Shown here piece after piece: positions 7,774 through 17,189 of a stretch of DNA of 64,000 bases (position 1 is its first letter; each line of letters starts with the position of its first letter). This stretch comes from Streptomyces asoensis (GTDB lineage Bacteria; Actinomycetota; Actinomycetes; Streptomycetales; Streptomycetaceae). The notes beneath the pieces are model-generated. The model made no database searches and was not told the DNA's origin. It saw only the letters and a program-made list of their open reading frames with translations. The stretch is taken from positions 7,564,001 through 7,628,000 of the forward strand of contig NZ_CP049838.1 in the NCBI RefSeq assembly GCF_013085465.1, in the 5' to 3' direction. A program made the translations under genes and the position numbers.

Positions 7774-9848
7774 ATCGTGCGTCCCCGGCCGTCCGGGATT
7801 CCGGACTTCCGCAGGAAGTAGCTGTTCACCTGGTCCCGCCACTCGCGTGCGCCGCGCACCTGCTCCTCGTACCGTTCCGCAACGCGCGCGTGCCACGCCG
7901 GTTCCACCAGGTCCGCGAGGCCCGCCCACACCCGGCGGGCCTCCTCGGCTTCCTCCGCACCCTCGAAATGCGTGTCGTAGATGTGCTGCACAACCGTTTT
8001 CCCGCTCCTCAGCACATGCCCGTACGGCACGTGGTGGAAGAACAGCAGAAGCTCGTCGGGGCAGGATGCGGCCGACTCGAACAGCTCTGCCCAGGGCTTG
8101 GCGTACTGCGCCGCGTACCCCGTGCCGGTGGCCGCGCTCCGGTCGACGCCGATCCCGTCCCGGTCGGCGAAGTGGTACGTCCCCCACGGGCTGTACTCGT
8201 AGCCGTCGACACTTGGCCCGTAGTGGTGGCCCGGCTGCACCATGAAGCCGACGCCGAGCGGAGCGGTGTACTTCTCGTACGTCCGCCAGGAGCCGTGCAG
8301 CACCGCCCGCAGCCCGGCGGCCAGCCGCTCGGAGGCCGTCGGGAAGGTGAGCGCGATCCACTCGTCCAGGATCCGATGAGGGTCGGCATCCGGTTGCCAG
8401 GCGAGCCGACCGAAGGTGTAGAGGTTCGCCTGTGCCAGCGGATGCCCGGTCCAGAACGGGTCGTCCCCGACATTGGCCACCGCCACAAGCCCGCCGCGCG
8501 CCAACTCCGCGACACGCAGCCGCTGTTCACTCTCCGGATGGAAGCGCAGCGCCTCGCTCCACATGGGTCCGAGCCAACACACATGCCGTTGCTGCCCGGT
8601 GTACTCCTGAGTCGACTGCACCTCCACCGCGACCCGCGTACGAGGCAGCGCTCCCAGCACCGGCGAGACCGGCTCACGCACCTGGAAGTCCATCGGCCCG
8701 TGCTTCACCTGGAGCACGGCGTTGTCGGCGAACTTCCCGTCCAGCGGGGCGAAATGGTCGTACGCGGCCCGCGCCCGGTCCGTCGAACGGTCCCGCCAGT
8801 CCTGGCGGTGGTCGTACACGAACGCCCGCCAATGGACGGTGCCGCCGTGCGGGGCGAGAGCCACGGCCAGCATGTTCGCGCCGTCCGCGTGTGAGCGGCC
8901 GTACGTGAACGGGCCCGGCTGGCCCTCCGAGTCGGCCTTCACCACGAATCCGCCGAAGTCCGGGATCGCCGAGTACACCTTCCGCACGGCCTCCGCCCAC
9001 CAGCCGCGCACCGCCTCGTCCAGCGGGTCGGCGGTGGACAGTCCGCCGAGCACGATGGGTGCGGCGAAGGTCACGGACAGATGTGTGCGGATCCCGTACG
9101 GACGCAACGTCCGTGCGATGTCGGCCACTTCGCCGATCCGGTCGGTGAGGAGGTGCGCCTCTGTCTCGTGCACGTTGACGTTGTTGACCGAGATCGAGTT
9201 GATCCCGCAGGCCGCAAGTAGCCTGGCGTACGCCCGTACCCGCTCCAACTCCTGTCGGGCGCACCCGTTTTGCCAGAAGAGTGAGCCGCCCGCGTACCCG
9301 CGCTCCACCTGGCCCATGACCGGATGCACGGCCACGTTGTCCCAGTGGTCCAGCATCCGCAGCGCCGTCGCCGGGCGGTGTGTCTCACGCGCGCGCGTGC
9401 CCCGGAAGGCGTTCTCGCCGAGCCGTACGACATGGAACAGTCCGTACAGCAAACCGGGTTGACCGCTCGCGGTGACGATGGTGGTCCCGTCGGTGCGCTC
9501 GATGGCGAACCCCTCTGCGCCGAGTTCGCCATCACCCGGGCTGCCCAAGCCGCCGAGGCTGCCAAGCTCCCCGACACCTTCGAGACCCGGACCGGTGTCG
9601 CCGGAGCCACCGGCCTCCGCCACCCGCAGCACGAGGTCGTACGAGGACGAGGCATCCGATTTCTCGCCCCGTACGACCACCTCGCCGCCGAACTGTGCGC
9701 AGGCGTACGCCACTTCACCGTGCACCGTGTCCACCAGTGGGCCCGTGCCGTCGACCAGCGTTCGCCGGCCGCCCACCGGCCGGAACGTCTCCGGTGGCAG
9801 CCAGGCGGGGTCGATCCCCTCGGGCAGGACGGGCACGGTGAGCGGCAT
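7767..9848 (-). CDS. aguA: Alpha-glucuronidase, glycoside hydrolase family 67
   Basis: Removes 4-O-methyl-glucuronic acid from short xylo-oligosaccharides; GH67 enzymes are inverting and typically intracellular, and no signal peptide is seen. It has 693 residues, close to the family norm. Conserved blocks include LDHWDN, NGCARQELERV, VKADSEGQPGPFTYGR (residues 303-318), and candidate catalytic carboxylates Asp364 (AYDHF) and Glu392 (GPMDFQVREP). An insertion rich in Gly/Ser/Leu (about residues 80-110) looks like a loop expansion. It meets the GH42 gene tail to tail and lies 26 bp behind the small secreted protein on the same strand. Confidence 0.93.
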   Translation of the reverse strand: MPLTVPVLPEGIDPAWLPPETFRPVGGRRTLVDGTGPLVDTVHGEVAYACAQFGGEVVVRGEKSDASSSYDLVLRVAEAGGSGDTGPGLEGVGELGSLGGLGSPGDGELGAEGFAIERTDGTTIVTASGQPGLLYGLFHVVRLGENAFRGTRARETHRPATALRMLDHWDNVAVHPVMGQVERGYAGGSLFWQNGCARQELERVRAYARLLAACGINSISVNNVNVHETEAHLLTDRIGEVADIARTLRPYGIRTHLSVTFAAPIVLGGLSTADPLDEAVRGWWAEAVRKVYSAIPDFGGFVVKADSEGQPGPFTYGRSHADGANMLAVALAPHGGTVHWRAFVYDHRQDWRDRSTDRARAAYDHFAPLDGKFADNAVLQVKHGPMDFQVREPVSPVLGALPRTRVAVEVQSTQEYTGQQRHVCWLGPMWSEALRFHPESEQRLRVAELARGGLVAVANVGDDPFWTGHPLAQANLYTFGRLAWQPDADPHRILDEWIALTFPTASERLAAGLRAVLHGSWRTYEKYTAPLGVGFMVQPGHHYGPSVDGYEYSPWGTYHFADRDGIGVDRSAATGTGYAAQYAKPWAELFESAASCPDELLLFFHHVPYGHVLRSGKTVVQHIYDTHFEGAEEAEEARRVWAGLADLVEPAWHARVAERYEEQVRGAREWRDQVNSYFLRKSGIPDGRGRTIY

Positions 9849-9874
9849 GGTCCCTCCGGGTGATGCGGGCTTGC

Positions 9875-10399
9875 CTAGGCGATGGCCGATCCGGTGCCGC
9901 GGGCGGCGCCGATGAGGTCGGTGAGCGCAGCGTCGTCGTAGACGGAGATGTCGACGTAAGCGCCTTCGGGCAGGTCGAAGTCCTCGACCTCGTAGTCCAG
10001 CACCGCCGTGGTCCCGGGCGGGCTGAAGGTGCCCAGGTCGTGGGACACGCCGCCGGACGTGTAGCTGACCTTGACGTAGTACGTGTCACCGTCGTTGGCG
10101 GTGTCGTACACCCACAGCTTCTCGTCGTTGGGGTGGAATTCCACCTTGCCGACGAACGCCCCCGAGTTGGTCAGCTCCATCTTCACGGCCAGGCCGCCGG
10201 CATCGTTCGCGAAGTACGTGTTGTCGAACGGGTCGGTGAGGTTGCCGCCGCTGCACGGGCAGTTGTCGGTGTCGTAGTAGTAGGCGTGATACACCGGGTT
10301 GGGGCTGTACGCCTGCGCCGGAGCCGCCGTCGCGAACAGCGCCCCCGCTCCCAGCGCCGCACCCGCGAGCAGTCCCGTGAACCGTCTGATGATGCTCAT
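9875..10399 (-). CDS. Small secreted protein of unknown function
   Basis: Predicted 174-residue exported protein with a Sec signal peptide ending near ATAAPAQA. The mature part is acidic, rich in Tyr/Asp, with one Cys pair (NCPC) and beta-type segments resembling a small Ig-like or carbohydrate-binding fold; I do not recognise a family. The ATG was chosen for its GGAGGGGG Shine-Dalgarno; the frame stays open 22 codons further upstream but without a ribosome site. It lies between the GH92 and GH67 genes on the same strand, so a role in polysaccharide use is possible but unproven. Confidence 0.7.
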   Translation of the reverse strand: MSIIRRFTGLLAGAALGAGALFATAAPAQAYSPNPVYHAYYYDTDNCPCSGGNLTDPFDNTYFANDAGGLAVKMELTNSGAFVGKVEFHPNDEKLWVYDTANDGDTYYVKVSYTSGGVSHDLGTFSPPGTTAVLDYEVEDFDLPEGAYVDISVYDDAALTDLIGAARGTGSAIA

Positions 10400-10508
10400 G
10401 TACCGCTTTCCCCCTCCGTGACGGGCCGCCCGGTGACCGCGGGCGGCCTGATCATTCTGGAACACGGGTGACGCCCGGTACAGCGGGCCGTCGCTGTTGG
10501 TTACCGGA

Positions 10509-13500
10509 TCAGGACAACAACTCCACTTCGGCGAGGCTTACTTGGCCTGCTCGTGCTCCGGGGGCCGCGTTGCTCGGTGCGCCTCCGGTGCCCGCCCCTC
10601 CCGCGTCGCCGTCGAGGACCAGCCGGTAGTGCGCGTATGTGCCCGGCCGCTCGAGCGTGAAGGCGCGGGTCTGACGGTCCCAGGGGAAGGTCTGGCCGGA
10701 GCGCCGGTCCAGGTCGGTCCACGTCAGGCTGTCCGAGGAACCCTGGAGCACCCAACCCGTCGGTGCCTGCGTGTGGTCGGCCGATGTGAGGGTGTACTGC
10801 ACCGCTTTGGTACCGGTCGAGACCGGCAGGGTGAGCGTGCCCGACACCGTTTCCTGCGTTGCCGACGTGTCGTCGAACAGCGCGCCCGCGCCCTTCAGTA
10901 CGTCCGTGCGCGGCGCCGGCGCCTTGTCGTCCTGAGTGATCGAAACCGGTCCCGCGTTCTTTCCGGACCCCCACGACGAGGGGCGCGGTCCCATGTCGAA
11001 CTCCAGGACCCCACCCTTGGCGAGCAGCGTGTGGGGCAGTGAAGTCGACGTCCAGGCACGGCCGTTGACCTTCAGGCCCTGTACGTACACGTTCTTGGCG
11101 CTGTTCTTCGGCGCCTTGACCACCAGGTCCTTGCCGTTCTCCAGGTGCACGGTCGCCTTGGTGAACAACGGTGAGCCGACGGCGTATTCGCCGCTTCCCA
11201 TCACCAGCGGATAGAAGCCAAGCGCGGAGAACAGGTACCAGGCCGACTGCTCGCCGTTGTCCTCGTCGCCGTGGTACCCCTGCCCGATCGAGCTGCCGGT
11301 GTAGAGCCGTGCGAGTACCTCGCGGGCCTTCGCCTGCGCCTTCCAGGGCTGCCCGGCCGCGTCGTACATGTAGATCGCGTGATGGGCGACCTGGTTGGAG
11401 TGCCCGTACATGCCCATCCGCACGTCCCGCGCCTCCGTCATCTCATGGATGACGCCACCGTACGAACCCGCAAACTCCGGGGAAGCGGTTTCCGGGGTGG
11501 CGAAGTAGGTGTCGAGCTTCTTCGCCAGACCGTCGCGGCCGCCGTACAGATTGGCCAGGCCCCGGCTGTCCTGCGGGGCGGTGAAGGCATAGCCCCAGCC
11601 GTTGGTCTCGGTGTAGTCGTAACCCCACACTCGCGGGTCGTAGTCCTCCGACGCCACCCGCCAGTCGCCCTTCTCGTCCTTCCCCTGGAAGAACCCGGCC
11701 TTCGTGTCGAAGAGGTGCACATAACCCTGCGCGCGGTTGAGGAAGTAGTCGGCTTCCTCCCGGTAACGCTTCTCGCCGGTCTTCCGGAACAGGGCCTGGC
11801 CCATGCGGGCGATGCCGTAGTCGTTGAGGTAGCCCTCCAGTGCCCACGACAGGCCCTCGTGCGTGGCCGTGCTCGTGTAGCCGAGGAAGGGCGAGGTGGA
11901 CATGCCCTTGCGGCCCACCCCCGACGCCGGGGGCACCACCGTCGCGTTCTTCAGGGCCGCCTCGTACGCGGCCTTGGCGTCGAAGCCGACTCCCTTGACG
12001 AACGCGTCCGCGAAGGCGACGTCGGACGAGGTACCGGTCATCAGGTCGGCGTACCCGGGCGAGGACCAGCGCGAGGTCCAGCCGCCGTCCTTGTACTGCT
12101 GGACGAACCCGTCGGTCAGCACACCAGCCTGAGTGGGCGTCAGCAGGGCATAGGCCGGCCAGGTCGTCCGGTAGGTGTCCCAGAAACCGTTGTTGACGTA
12201 CACCTTTCCGTCCACGATCTTCGCGCCGGTGTGCGTCGGGGTGTCCGGGCCGGGCATCGGCGAGAACGGCGACGCGTACCGGTACGTCGAACCGACCTTT
12301 TCGAAACCGGAGTTGGGGTACAGGTAGAGCCGGTACAGGCTGGAGTACAGCGTCGTGAGCTGGTCCTGGCTCGCGCCCTCGACCTCCACGGTGCCGAGGA
12401 GCTTGTCCCACTGCCGCTGGGCGCGCTGCTTGACCGTGTCGAAGTCGGTGTCCTGCGGGATCTCCTGGCGGAGGTTGTCGCGGGCCTGGTCGACACTGAT
12501 GAGGGAGGTCGCCAGGCGCAGGGTGACCGTGCGGTCGGCGCCCGCGTCGAAACGCAGGTATCCCTTTACGCCGCTCGATGCACCATCCGCCACCGGGGCG
12601 TCGAACTCGCCGTACACGAAGAGCCGGGTCGCTCCCGTCGACAGTCCCGACTTCACGTCCGAGTAACCGGTTACGACGCCGGCTTCCTTGTCCAGGGTCA
12701 ACCCCGCCTGGTCGGTCACGTTGTCGAAGACGACGCTCGCGTCCGAGCCCGGGTAGGTGAAGCGCAGGGCGGCCGCATGGTCGGTCGGTGCCATCTCCGC
12801 CGTGAGACCGTTCTCGAAACGGACTCCGTAGTAGTACGGGCGGGCGGTCTCGTTCACGTGCCGGAAGGCCAGGGCCCGTGCCGTCCGCCCGGTGTCCGGG
12901 ATGCCGGCCGCGGCCGACGGCATCATCTGGAAGGTCTGCCGGTCACCCATCCACGGACTCGGCTCGTGACTCGCGCTGAACGCCTGGATCGTGGGCAGGT
13001 TGTCCGCGTTGTTGGCCCGCGCGTAGTCGTACAGCCAGCCGAGCGAGGACGCGTTGGTCACCGGCGTCCAGAAGTTGAAGCCGTGCGGCACGGCCGTGGC
13101 GGGAAACGTGTTTCCGCGCGAGAAGCTCCCGCTGGAGTTGGTGCCGCGGGTGGTCACCGCGTAGTCCGACAGATGCGCCTTCGCCGCCTCAGGGGCAGGG
13201 GTGCGCAGCGTGATGTCGTCCACCCAGCCCCTGAACCGGGCCGGCCCGCCGGGGGAGTCGTAGGCGATGAGAATCCGGTCGACGGTTTTCCCGGCCGCCA
13301 CCGTCCCGATCGCGGACATCACGTCGTTCCACTGGTTGACGTACAGCACCTTCGCGGTGCCCTGCCCACGAGGCGACAACGGGAAGCCGTACTGATCGCT
13401 CGCCCCGAGCCCGCTCAGATACGTGCCGTCCGTGAAAGCAAGGTCCACGGAAACATTTGTCGCGGCGTAGTCACGATCGCCGTCCGCCATCCCGGGGAAG

Positions 13501-14369
13501 ATCCGGTACGCCAGCTGTGTGCGGGTACCGACCCGGATATTCACGTCGAAAACCTTGTTGTACGAGTACGCCCGGCCGGAAGCGGTGTGCCGACCCGCGT
13601 AACGCAGCGCACGGCGCCCGCTGAACCCGGCGCCCGCCTTCGCGGTCGGTGAGCCGCTCGGGCCCCGGTCGACGACGGTGAGCATGTCCGGCGGGACGGG
13701 CCCGTCGCTGCCGCCCGTGCCGAACCGCACGTCGGCGAGCTGGAGGATCCCGGCGCCGTGGTTGCGGGTGACCTCCAGCCGGAAGTGCCGATACTCGGCC
13801 GAGGCCGAGGTCGCGAGGGTGTACGTACGGGTCTGGAACCGCTCGGCGAAGGACTCCCCGGAGCGGGTGTCGAGGGGCGTCCAGGCGGTGCCGTCCGCCG
13901 AGCCCGAGAGGGTCCAGTCGGCGGGGTCGCGCTCGGCGAAGTCATTGGCCGAGGTGAGTGCGTAAGCGGTTGCCCGCACAGGCTCGTCGAGGTCGAACTC
14001 GACCCACCCGGTGGACGCGAACGCCAGCCACTTGGTGCTCGCCTCGCCGTCGGCGAGGTTCTCCTTCACCTCGCCGCCGGCCTGGTTCTCGGCGCTCGCC
14101 CGGACGTCCGTGACCCGGTCGGTCACATCGCCGGGGAGCCCACCGCCGTAGCCGCCGTCCACGCCCGAGGCCCGCTTGCCGCCGCCCGGCGTGGTGTCGA
14201 CGGTGCTCTGCCAGTCGGGGGCGTGTTCACCCGCCTCGAAGGACGAGGCGAACCCCCGGCCCGGTAGCGGCACCGGGGAGGGCAGTGCGACCGCCGTCCC
14301 CTGTGCGCCGACCGTCATGACCAGAGCGGCCGTGATCACGACCGCCCGCAACCGCCCCAACCGCTGCAT
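10509..14369 (-). CDS. Secreted GH92 alpha-mannosidase with two discoidin (F5/8C-type) domains
   Basis: Exported exo-alpha-mannosidase of 1286 residues. Order: signal peptide (1-28), discoidin-like sugar-binding domain (about 85-215), a beta-sandwich stretch (about 220-400), the GH92 N-terminal beta domain and (alpha/alpha)6 catalytic domain (about 400-1140), and a second discoidin-like domain (about 1150-1286). GH92 signatures include GFWDTYRTTWPAY and GYHGDEDNGEQSAWYLFSALGF, the latter carrying acidic residues around the calcium/catalytic site. These enzymes are Ca2+-dependent, inverting and trim alpha-mannose from N-glycans or mannans. The ATG follows a GGGAGGG Shine-Dalgarno. A perfect 14-bp palindrome just upstream probably controls it. 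Confidence 0.92.
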   Translation of the reverse strand: MQRLGRLRAVVITAALVMTVGAQGTAVALPSPVPLPGRGFASSFEAGEHAPDWQSTVDTTPGGGKRASGVDGGYGGGLPGDVTDRVTDVRASAENQAGGEVKENLADGEASTKWLAFASTGWVEFDLDEPVRATAYALTSANDFAERDPADWTLSGSADGTAWTPLDTRSGESFAERFQTRTYTLATSASAEYRHFRLEVTRNHGAGILQLADVRFGTGGSDGPVPPDMLTVVDRGPSGSPTAKAGAGFSGRRALRYAGRHTASGRAYSYNKVFDVNIRVGTRTQLAYRIFPGMADGDRDYAATNVSVDLAFTDGTYLSGLGASDQYGFPLSPRGQGTAKVLYVNQWNDVMSAIGTVAAGKTVDRILIAYDSPGGPARFRGWVDDITLRTPAPEAAKAHLSDYAVTTRGTNSSGSFSRGNTFPATAVPHGFNFWTPVTNASSLGWLYDYARANNADNLPTIQAFSASHEPSPWMGDRQTFQMMPSAAAGIPDTGRTARALAFRHVNETARPYYYGVRFENGLTAEMAPTDHAAALRFTYPGSDASVVFDNVTDQAGLTLDKEAGVVTGYSDVKSGLSTGATRLFVYGEFDAPVADGASSGVKGYLRFDAGADRTVTLRLATSLISVDQARDNLRQEIPQDTDFDTVKQRAQRQWDKLLGTVEVEGASQDQLTTLYSSLYRLYLYPNSGFEKVGSTYRYASPFSPMPGPDTPTHTGAKIVDGKVYVNNGFWDTYRTTWPAYALLTPTQAGVLTDGFVQQYKDGGWTSRWSSPGYADLMTGTSSDVAFADAFVKGVGFDAKAAYEAALKNATVVPPASGVGRKGMSTSPFLGYTSTATHEGLSWALEGYLNDYGIARMGQALFRKTGEKRYREEADYFLNRAQGYVHLFDTKAGFFQGKDEKGDWRVASEDYDPRVWGYDYTETNGWGYAFTAPQDSRGLANLYGGRDGLAKKLDTYFATPETASPEFAGSYGGVIHEMTEARDVRMGMYGHSNQVAHHAIYMYDAAGQPWKAQAKAREVLARLYTGSSIGQGYHGDEDNGEQSAWYLFSALGFYPLVMGSGEYAVGSPLFTKATVHLENGKDLVVKAPKNSAKNVYVQGLKVNGRAWTSTSLPHTLLAKGGVLEFDMGPRPSSWGSGKNAGPVSITQDDKAPAPRTDVLKGAGALFDDTSATQETVSGTLTLPVSTGTKAVQYTLTSADHTQAPTGWVLQGSSDSLTWTDLDRRSGQTFPWDRQTRAFTLERPGTYAHYRLVLDGDAGGAGTGGAPSNAAPGARAGQVSLAEVELLS

Positions 14370-14403
14370 GCGTGAGCACCCTCCCCGCGCCGGACAACGC
14401 CCC

Positions 14404-14417
14404 GGACAACGTTGTCC
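14404..14417. promoter_or_regulatory. Palindromic operator upstream of GH92 gene
   Basis: GGACAACGTTGTCC is a perfect 14-bp palindrome with the central CG typical of LacI-family operators. A partial copy (CCGGACAACG) lies 12 bp away toward the gene (14390-14399). The palindrome is 35 bp from the GH92 ATG, an ideal place for repression. The cognate repressor is not adjacent. Confidence 0.6.
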
Positions 14418-14606
14418 TCCTGGTTGTGCAGGAATCAGTAGGGGGTCAAGTGGACAGTGATGTCAAGGATGTTGATTGCGCCAAGCGGGGCTCATGTCAT
14501 GCAATTTTCCGGCAAGGCGCCCACCGGCCGGTCATATTTCCGGGAGGTCTCAACTCGGAAAAGACCAACGGCCAACCTTGCATTCGATCTTGCTCCGCTG
14601 GCAAGA

Positions 14607-14622
14607 AGTGGACTATACCTGT
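14607..14622. promoter_or_regulatory. DasR-box-like (dre) site upstream of ngcE
   Basis: AGTGGACTATACCTGT matches the remembered DasR consensus AGTGGTCTAGACCACT at 12 of 16 positions and retains the dyad arrangement. DasR is the GntR-type repressor of N-acetylglucosamine and chitin genes in Streptomyces, so a site about 130 bp upstream of a GlcNAc/chitobiose transporter is sensible. The match is by eye only. Confidence 0.4.
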
Positions 14623-14751
14623 CGGCGATTCACCGTCGAATCCGGCGATGCCGTCCGACCGCATGATCTGTACGACCCTGCTTGACCTGACCGCGGTGCC
14701 GGGAAGGATCCGGTGCACCGCCTGAGTCCTGGAGAAGGCGAGGACTTGAGC

Positions 14752-16215
14752 ATGGGATCCCACTCCGAGAACATCGGCTCCGACAAGAACGGCTCCGTAG
14801 GTGTCGGCCGCCGAGATCTGATCAAGAGATCCGCGGCGCTCGGCCTGATCTCCGTCCCCACGATGAGCTTTCTGTCCGCCTGCGCCAGCAGCGGCGGGGG
14901 CGACGAGGACAAGGCCAAGGCCGGAAAGAAGACCGCGAAGAATCCCCTCGCGGTCAACGAAACCGCCCAGATGGAATTCGTCCTGTTCGACGGCGGTTTC
15001 GGCAAGGAGTACGCCGAGGACGCGGTCAAGATCTACGAGAAGGCCTTCCCCGACGCGAACGTGAAGTTCTCGGCCACCCAGAAGATCCAGTCGACCCTCC
15101 AGCCCCGCTTCAACCAGGGCACCCCGCCCGACCTCATCGACAACTCCGGCGCCGAGCAGATGGACATGGGCGTCCTGGTCGGCAAGAATCAGCTTGCCGA
15201 CCTCACCCCGCTCCTGGACGCCGCGTCCTACGACGACCCGAACAAGAAGGTGCGCGACACCCTGCGGCCCGGCATCGTCGAGATGGGCCAGTTCGACGGC
15301 GACCCGGTCTGGATCATGTACTACGCCTACACCGTCTACGGCGTCTGGTACTCGCAGAAGGCCCTGGACTCGCTCGACGCCACGTACCCCGAGACCTGGG
15401 ACGAGATGCTCGCGGTCTGCGAGAAGGCCAAGAAGAAGGGCATCGCGGGCTGGACGTACGCGGGCAAATACCCGTACTACCTCCCCTTCTCGCTGTACCC
15501 GATGATCGGCAAGGTGGGTGGTCGCGAGGTCCTCGACGCCATCGACAACCTGGAGCCGAACGCCTGGAAACACCCGGCGGTAAAGGCTTGCTTCGACGCC
15601 TACTACGAGCTTTTCAAGAAGGGTTACATCCTCAAGGGCACCCCGGGCCTGGACCACATCCAGTCGCAGACCGCGTGGGCCAAGGGCAAGGCCCTGTTCA
15701 TCCCCAACGGTTCCTGGGTGGAGAACGAGTCGGCGAACGTCATCCCCGCCGACTTCGACCTGGCGGTCTCCGCGCCCACCGGCATCGACTCCTCCGACAA
15801 GATGCCCTTCGGCACCATCTGGGCCTCGGGCGGCGAGCCGTTCGTCGTGCCGGCCAAGGCGAAGAACACGGCAGGCGGCATGGAACAGCTGCGCATCATG
15901 CTCAGCGAGGCGTCCTCCAAGAACTTCACCTCGAAGGTGAAGTCGCTGACCGCGTACAACGGCGGCACCGACGGCATCACTCTCACTCCCGGCCTCAAGT
16001 CGGGTGTGGCGGCGCTGGACAAGGCCGGCGAGAACGTGGTGAATCCGCGACTTCAGGACTGGTATGTCCAGCTTCAGAAGGAGAAGATCGGGGTGTCCGG
16101 CCTGGGCGAGATGATGGCCGGCCGGCTCACACCGGCCGAGGCGATCAAGAAGATCCAGGGCTACGCCGACGAGGCCGCGAAAGACACGTCGATCAAGCAT
16201 TACAAGCACCAGTGA
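14752..16215 (+). CDS. ngcE: N-acetylglucosamine/chitobiose-binding lipoprotein NgcE
   Basis: Solute-binding subunit of the NgcEFG importer for GlcNAc and N,N'-diacetylchitobiose. The 487-residue product has twin arginines at 20-21 (GRRDLIKRS) and a lipobox LSAC with Cys44, i.e. a Tat-exported lipoprotein. The sequence closely resembles Streptomyces NgcE as I recall it (N-terminus GRRDLIKRSAALGL). ATG was preferred over in-frame starts 39 bp upstream because GAGG precedes it at normal spacing. Two permease genes follow on the same strand. No ATPase gene is present; MsiK is the known shared ATPase for related systems. Confidence 0.9.
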   Translation: MGSHSENIGSDKNGSVGVGRRDLIKRSAALGLISVPTMSFLSACASSGGGDEDKAKAGKKTAKNPLAVNETAQMEFVLFDGGFGKEYAEDAVKIYEKAFPDANVKFSATQKIQSTLQPRFNQGTPPDLIDNSGAEQMDMGVLVGKNQLADLTPLLDAASYDDPNKKVRDTLRPGIVEMGQFDGDPVWIMYYAYTVYGVWYSQKALDSLDATYPETWDEMLAVCEKAKKKGIAGWTYAGKYPYYLPFSLYPMIGKVGGREVLDAIDNLEPNAWKHPAVKACFDAYYELFKKGYILKGTPGLDHIQSQTAWAKGKALFIPNGSWVENESANVIPADFDLAVSAPTGIDSSDKMPFGTIWASGGEPFVVPAKAKNTAGGMEQLRIMLSEASSKNFTSKVKSLTAYNGGTDGITLTPGLKSGVAALDKAGENVVNPRLQDWYVQLQKEKIGVSGLGEMMAGRLTPAEAIKKIQGYADEAAKDTSIKHYKHQ

Positions 16216-16260
16216 CGGTGAGAATCACGGCGAAGTATCCATAAAAGCACCGGAGTGGCG

Positions 16261-17187
16261 ATGCAGCACGGCAAGTACCGGTTCATCGTGGGGTTCCTGG
16301 CGCTCCCCCTGGGACTGTACGCGCTCTTCGTGGTGTGGCCGTTCATCCAGTCCATCTACTACTCGTTCACGGACTGGACCGGCCTGAGCCCCGAATTCAA
16401 GATGGTCGGCCTGGACAATTACCGGAGGATGCTGGACGACGAGATCTTCTGGAAGTCCTTGCAGCACAGCTTGATGTTCGCGGTCGTGCTGCCGCTGGTG
16501 ACGATCAGCCTGGCGCTGTTCTTCGCCTTCATGATCAATGTCGGTGGACGGCGAAGGAAGGGCGGCCCGGTGATCTCCGGGGTCCGGGGCTCTTCCTTCT
16601 ACAAGATCGTGTACTTCTTTCCGCAGGTGTTGTCGATCGCCATCGTGGCGCTGCTGTTCGCCTTCGCGTACAACCCGGACAGCGGCGCGATCAACTCCTT
16701 CTTCCGGGGGATCGGGCTCGACGGCCTCCAGCCGCTCTGGCTCGGCGACCCGGATCTCGCGCTGTGGTGCGTGATGGCGGTGCTCGTCTGGTCCACGGTC
16801 GGTTTCTTCGTGGTCCTGTTCTCGGCGGGCATGGCCTCCATCCCGGCGGACCTGTACGAGGCCGCGCTGCTGGACGGCGCGGGCCGGGCCGCGACGTTCT
16901 TCCGCATCACCCTGCCCCTGCTCTGGGACACGGTGCAGTCGGGCTGGGTCTACATGGGGATCCTCGCGCTCGGCGCCGAGTCGTTCGCGGTCGTGCAGAT
17001 CATGACGACCGGGCCCGGCGGCCCCGACTACTCGACCACCGTCATGGTCCTTTACGTGTACCAGAAGGCCTTCCGTGACGGTCAGGCCGCCTACGCCACC
17101 ACCATCGGCGTCGCCCTGCTCATCGTGACGCTGGCCTTCGCCGCGGTCGTGATGCGGCTGGGGCGGCGCGAGCGGCTGGAGTACTGA
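16261..17187 (+). CDS. ngcF: NgcF, sugar ABC transporter permease
   Basis: First inner-membrane subunit of the NgcEFG importer, about 308 residues, MalF-like with six transmembrane segments and an EAA loop (DLYEAALLDGAGRAATFF). ATG was chosen because GGAG lies 5 nt before it; a GTG two codons upstream overlaps the Shine-Dalgarno itself. It begins 45 bp after ngcE and is followed after 2 bp by ngcG, so the three are one operon. Confidence 0.9.
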   Translation: MQHGKYRFIVGFLALPLGLYALFVVWPFIQSIYYSFTDWTGLSPEFKMVGLDNYRRMLDDEIFWKSLQHSLMFAVVLPLVTISLALFFAFMINVGGRRRKGGPVISGVRGSSFYKIVYFFPQVLSIAIVALLFAFAYNPDSGAINSFFRGIGLDGLQPLWLGDPDLALWCVMAVLVWSTVGFFVVLFSAGMASIPADLYEAALLDGAGRAATFFRITLPLLWDTVQSGWVYMGILALGAESFAVVQIMTTGPGGPDYSTTVMVLYVYQKAFRDGQAAYATTIGVALLIVTLAFAAVVMRLGRRERLEY

Positions 17188-17189
17188 CG

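Larger units (their letters stand above)
14370..14751. promoter_or_regulatory. Divergent promoter region between the GH92 gene and ngcE
   Basis: A 382-bp spacer serving two oppositely oriented sugar genes. It contains the GGACAACGTTGTCC palindrome near the GH92 start and a DasR-box-like sequence nearer ngcE, both listed separately. Base composition is less GC-rich than the flanks (around 14455-14640), as expected of promoter DNA. A TTGACA hexamer is readable on the minus strand at 14461-14466, but no convincing -10 lies at proper spacing. No ORF in it looks coding. Confidence 0.6.
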
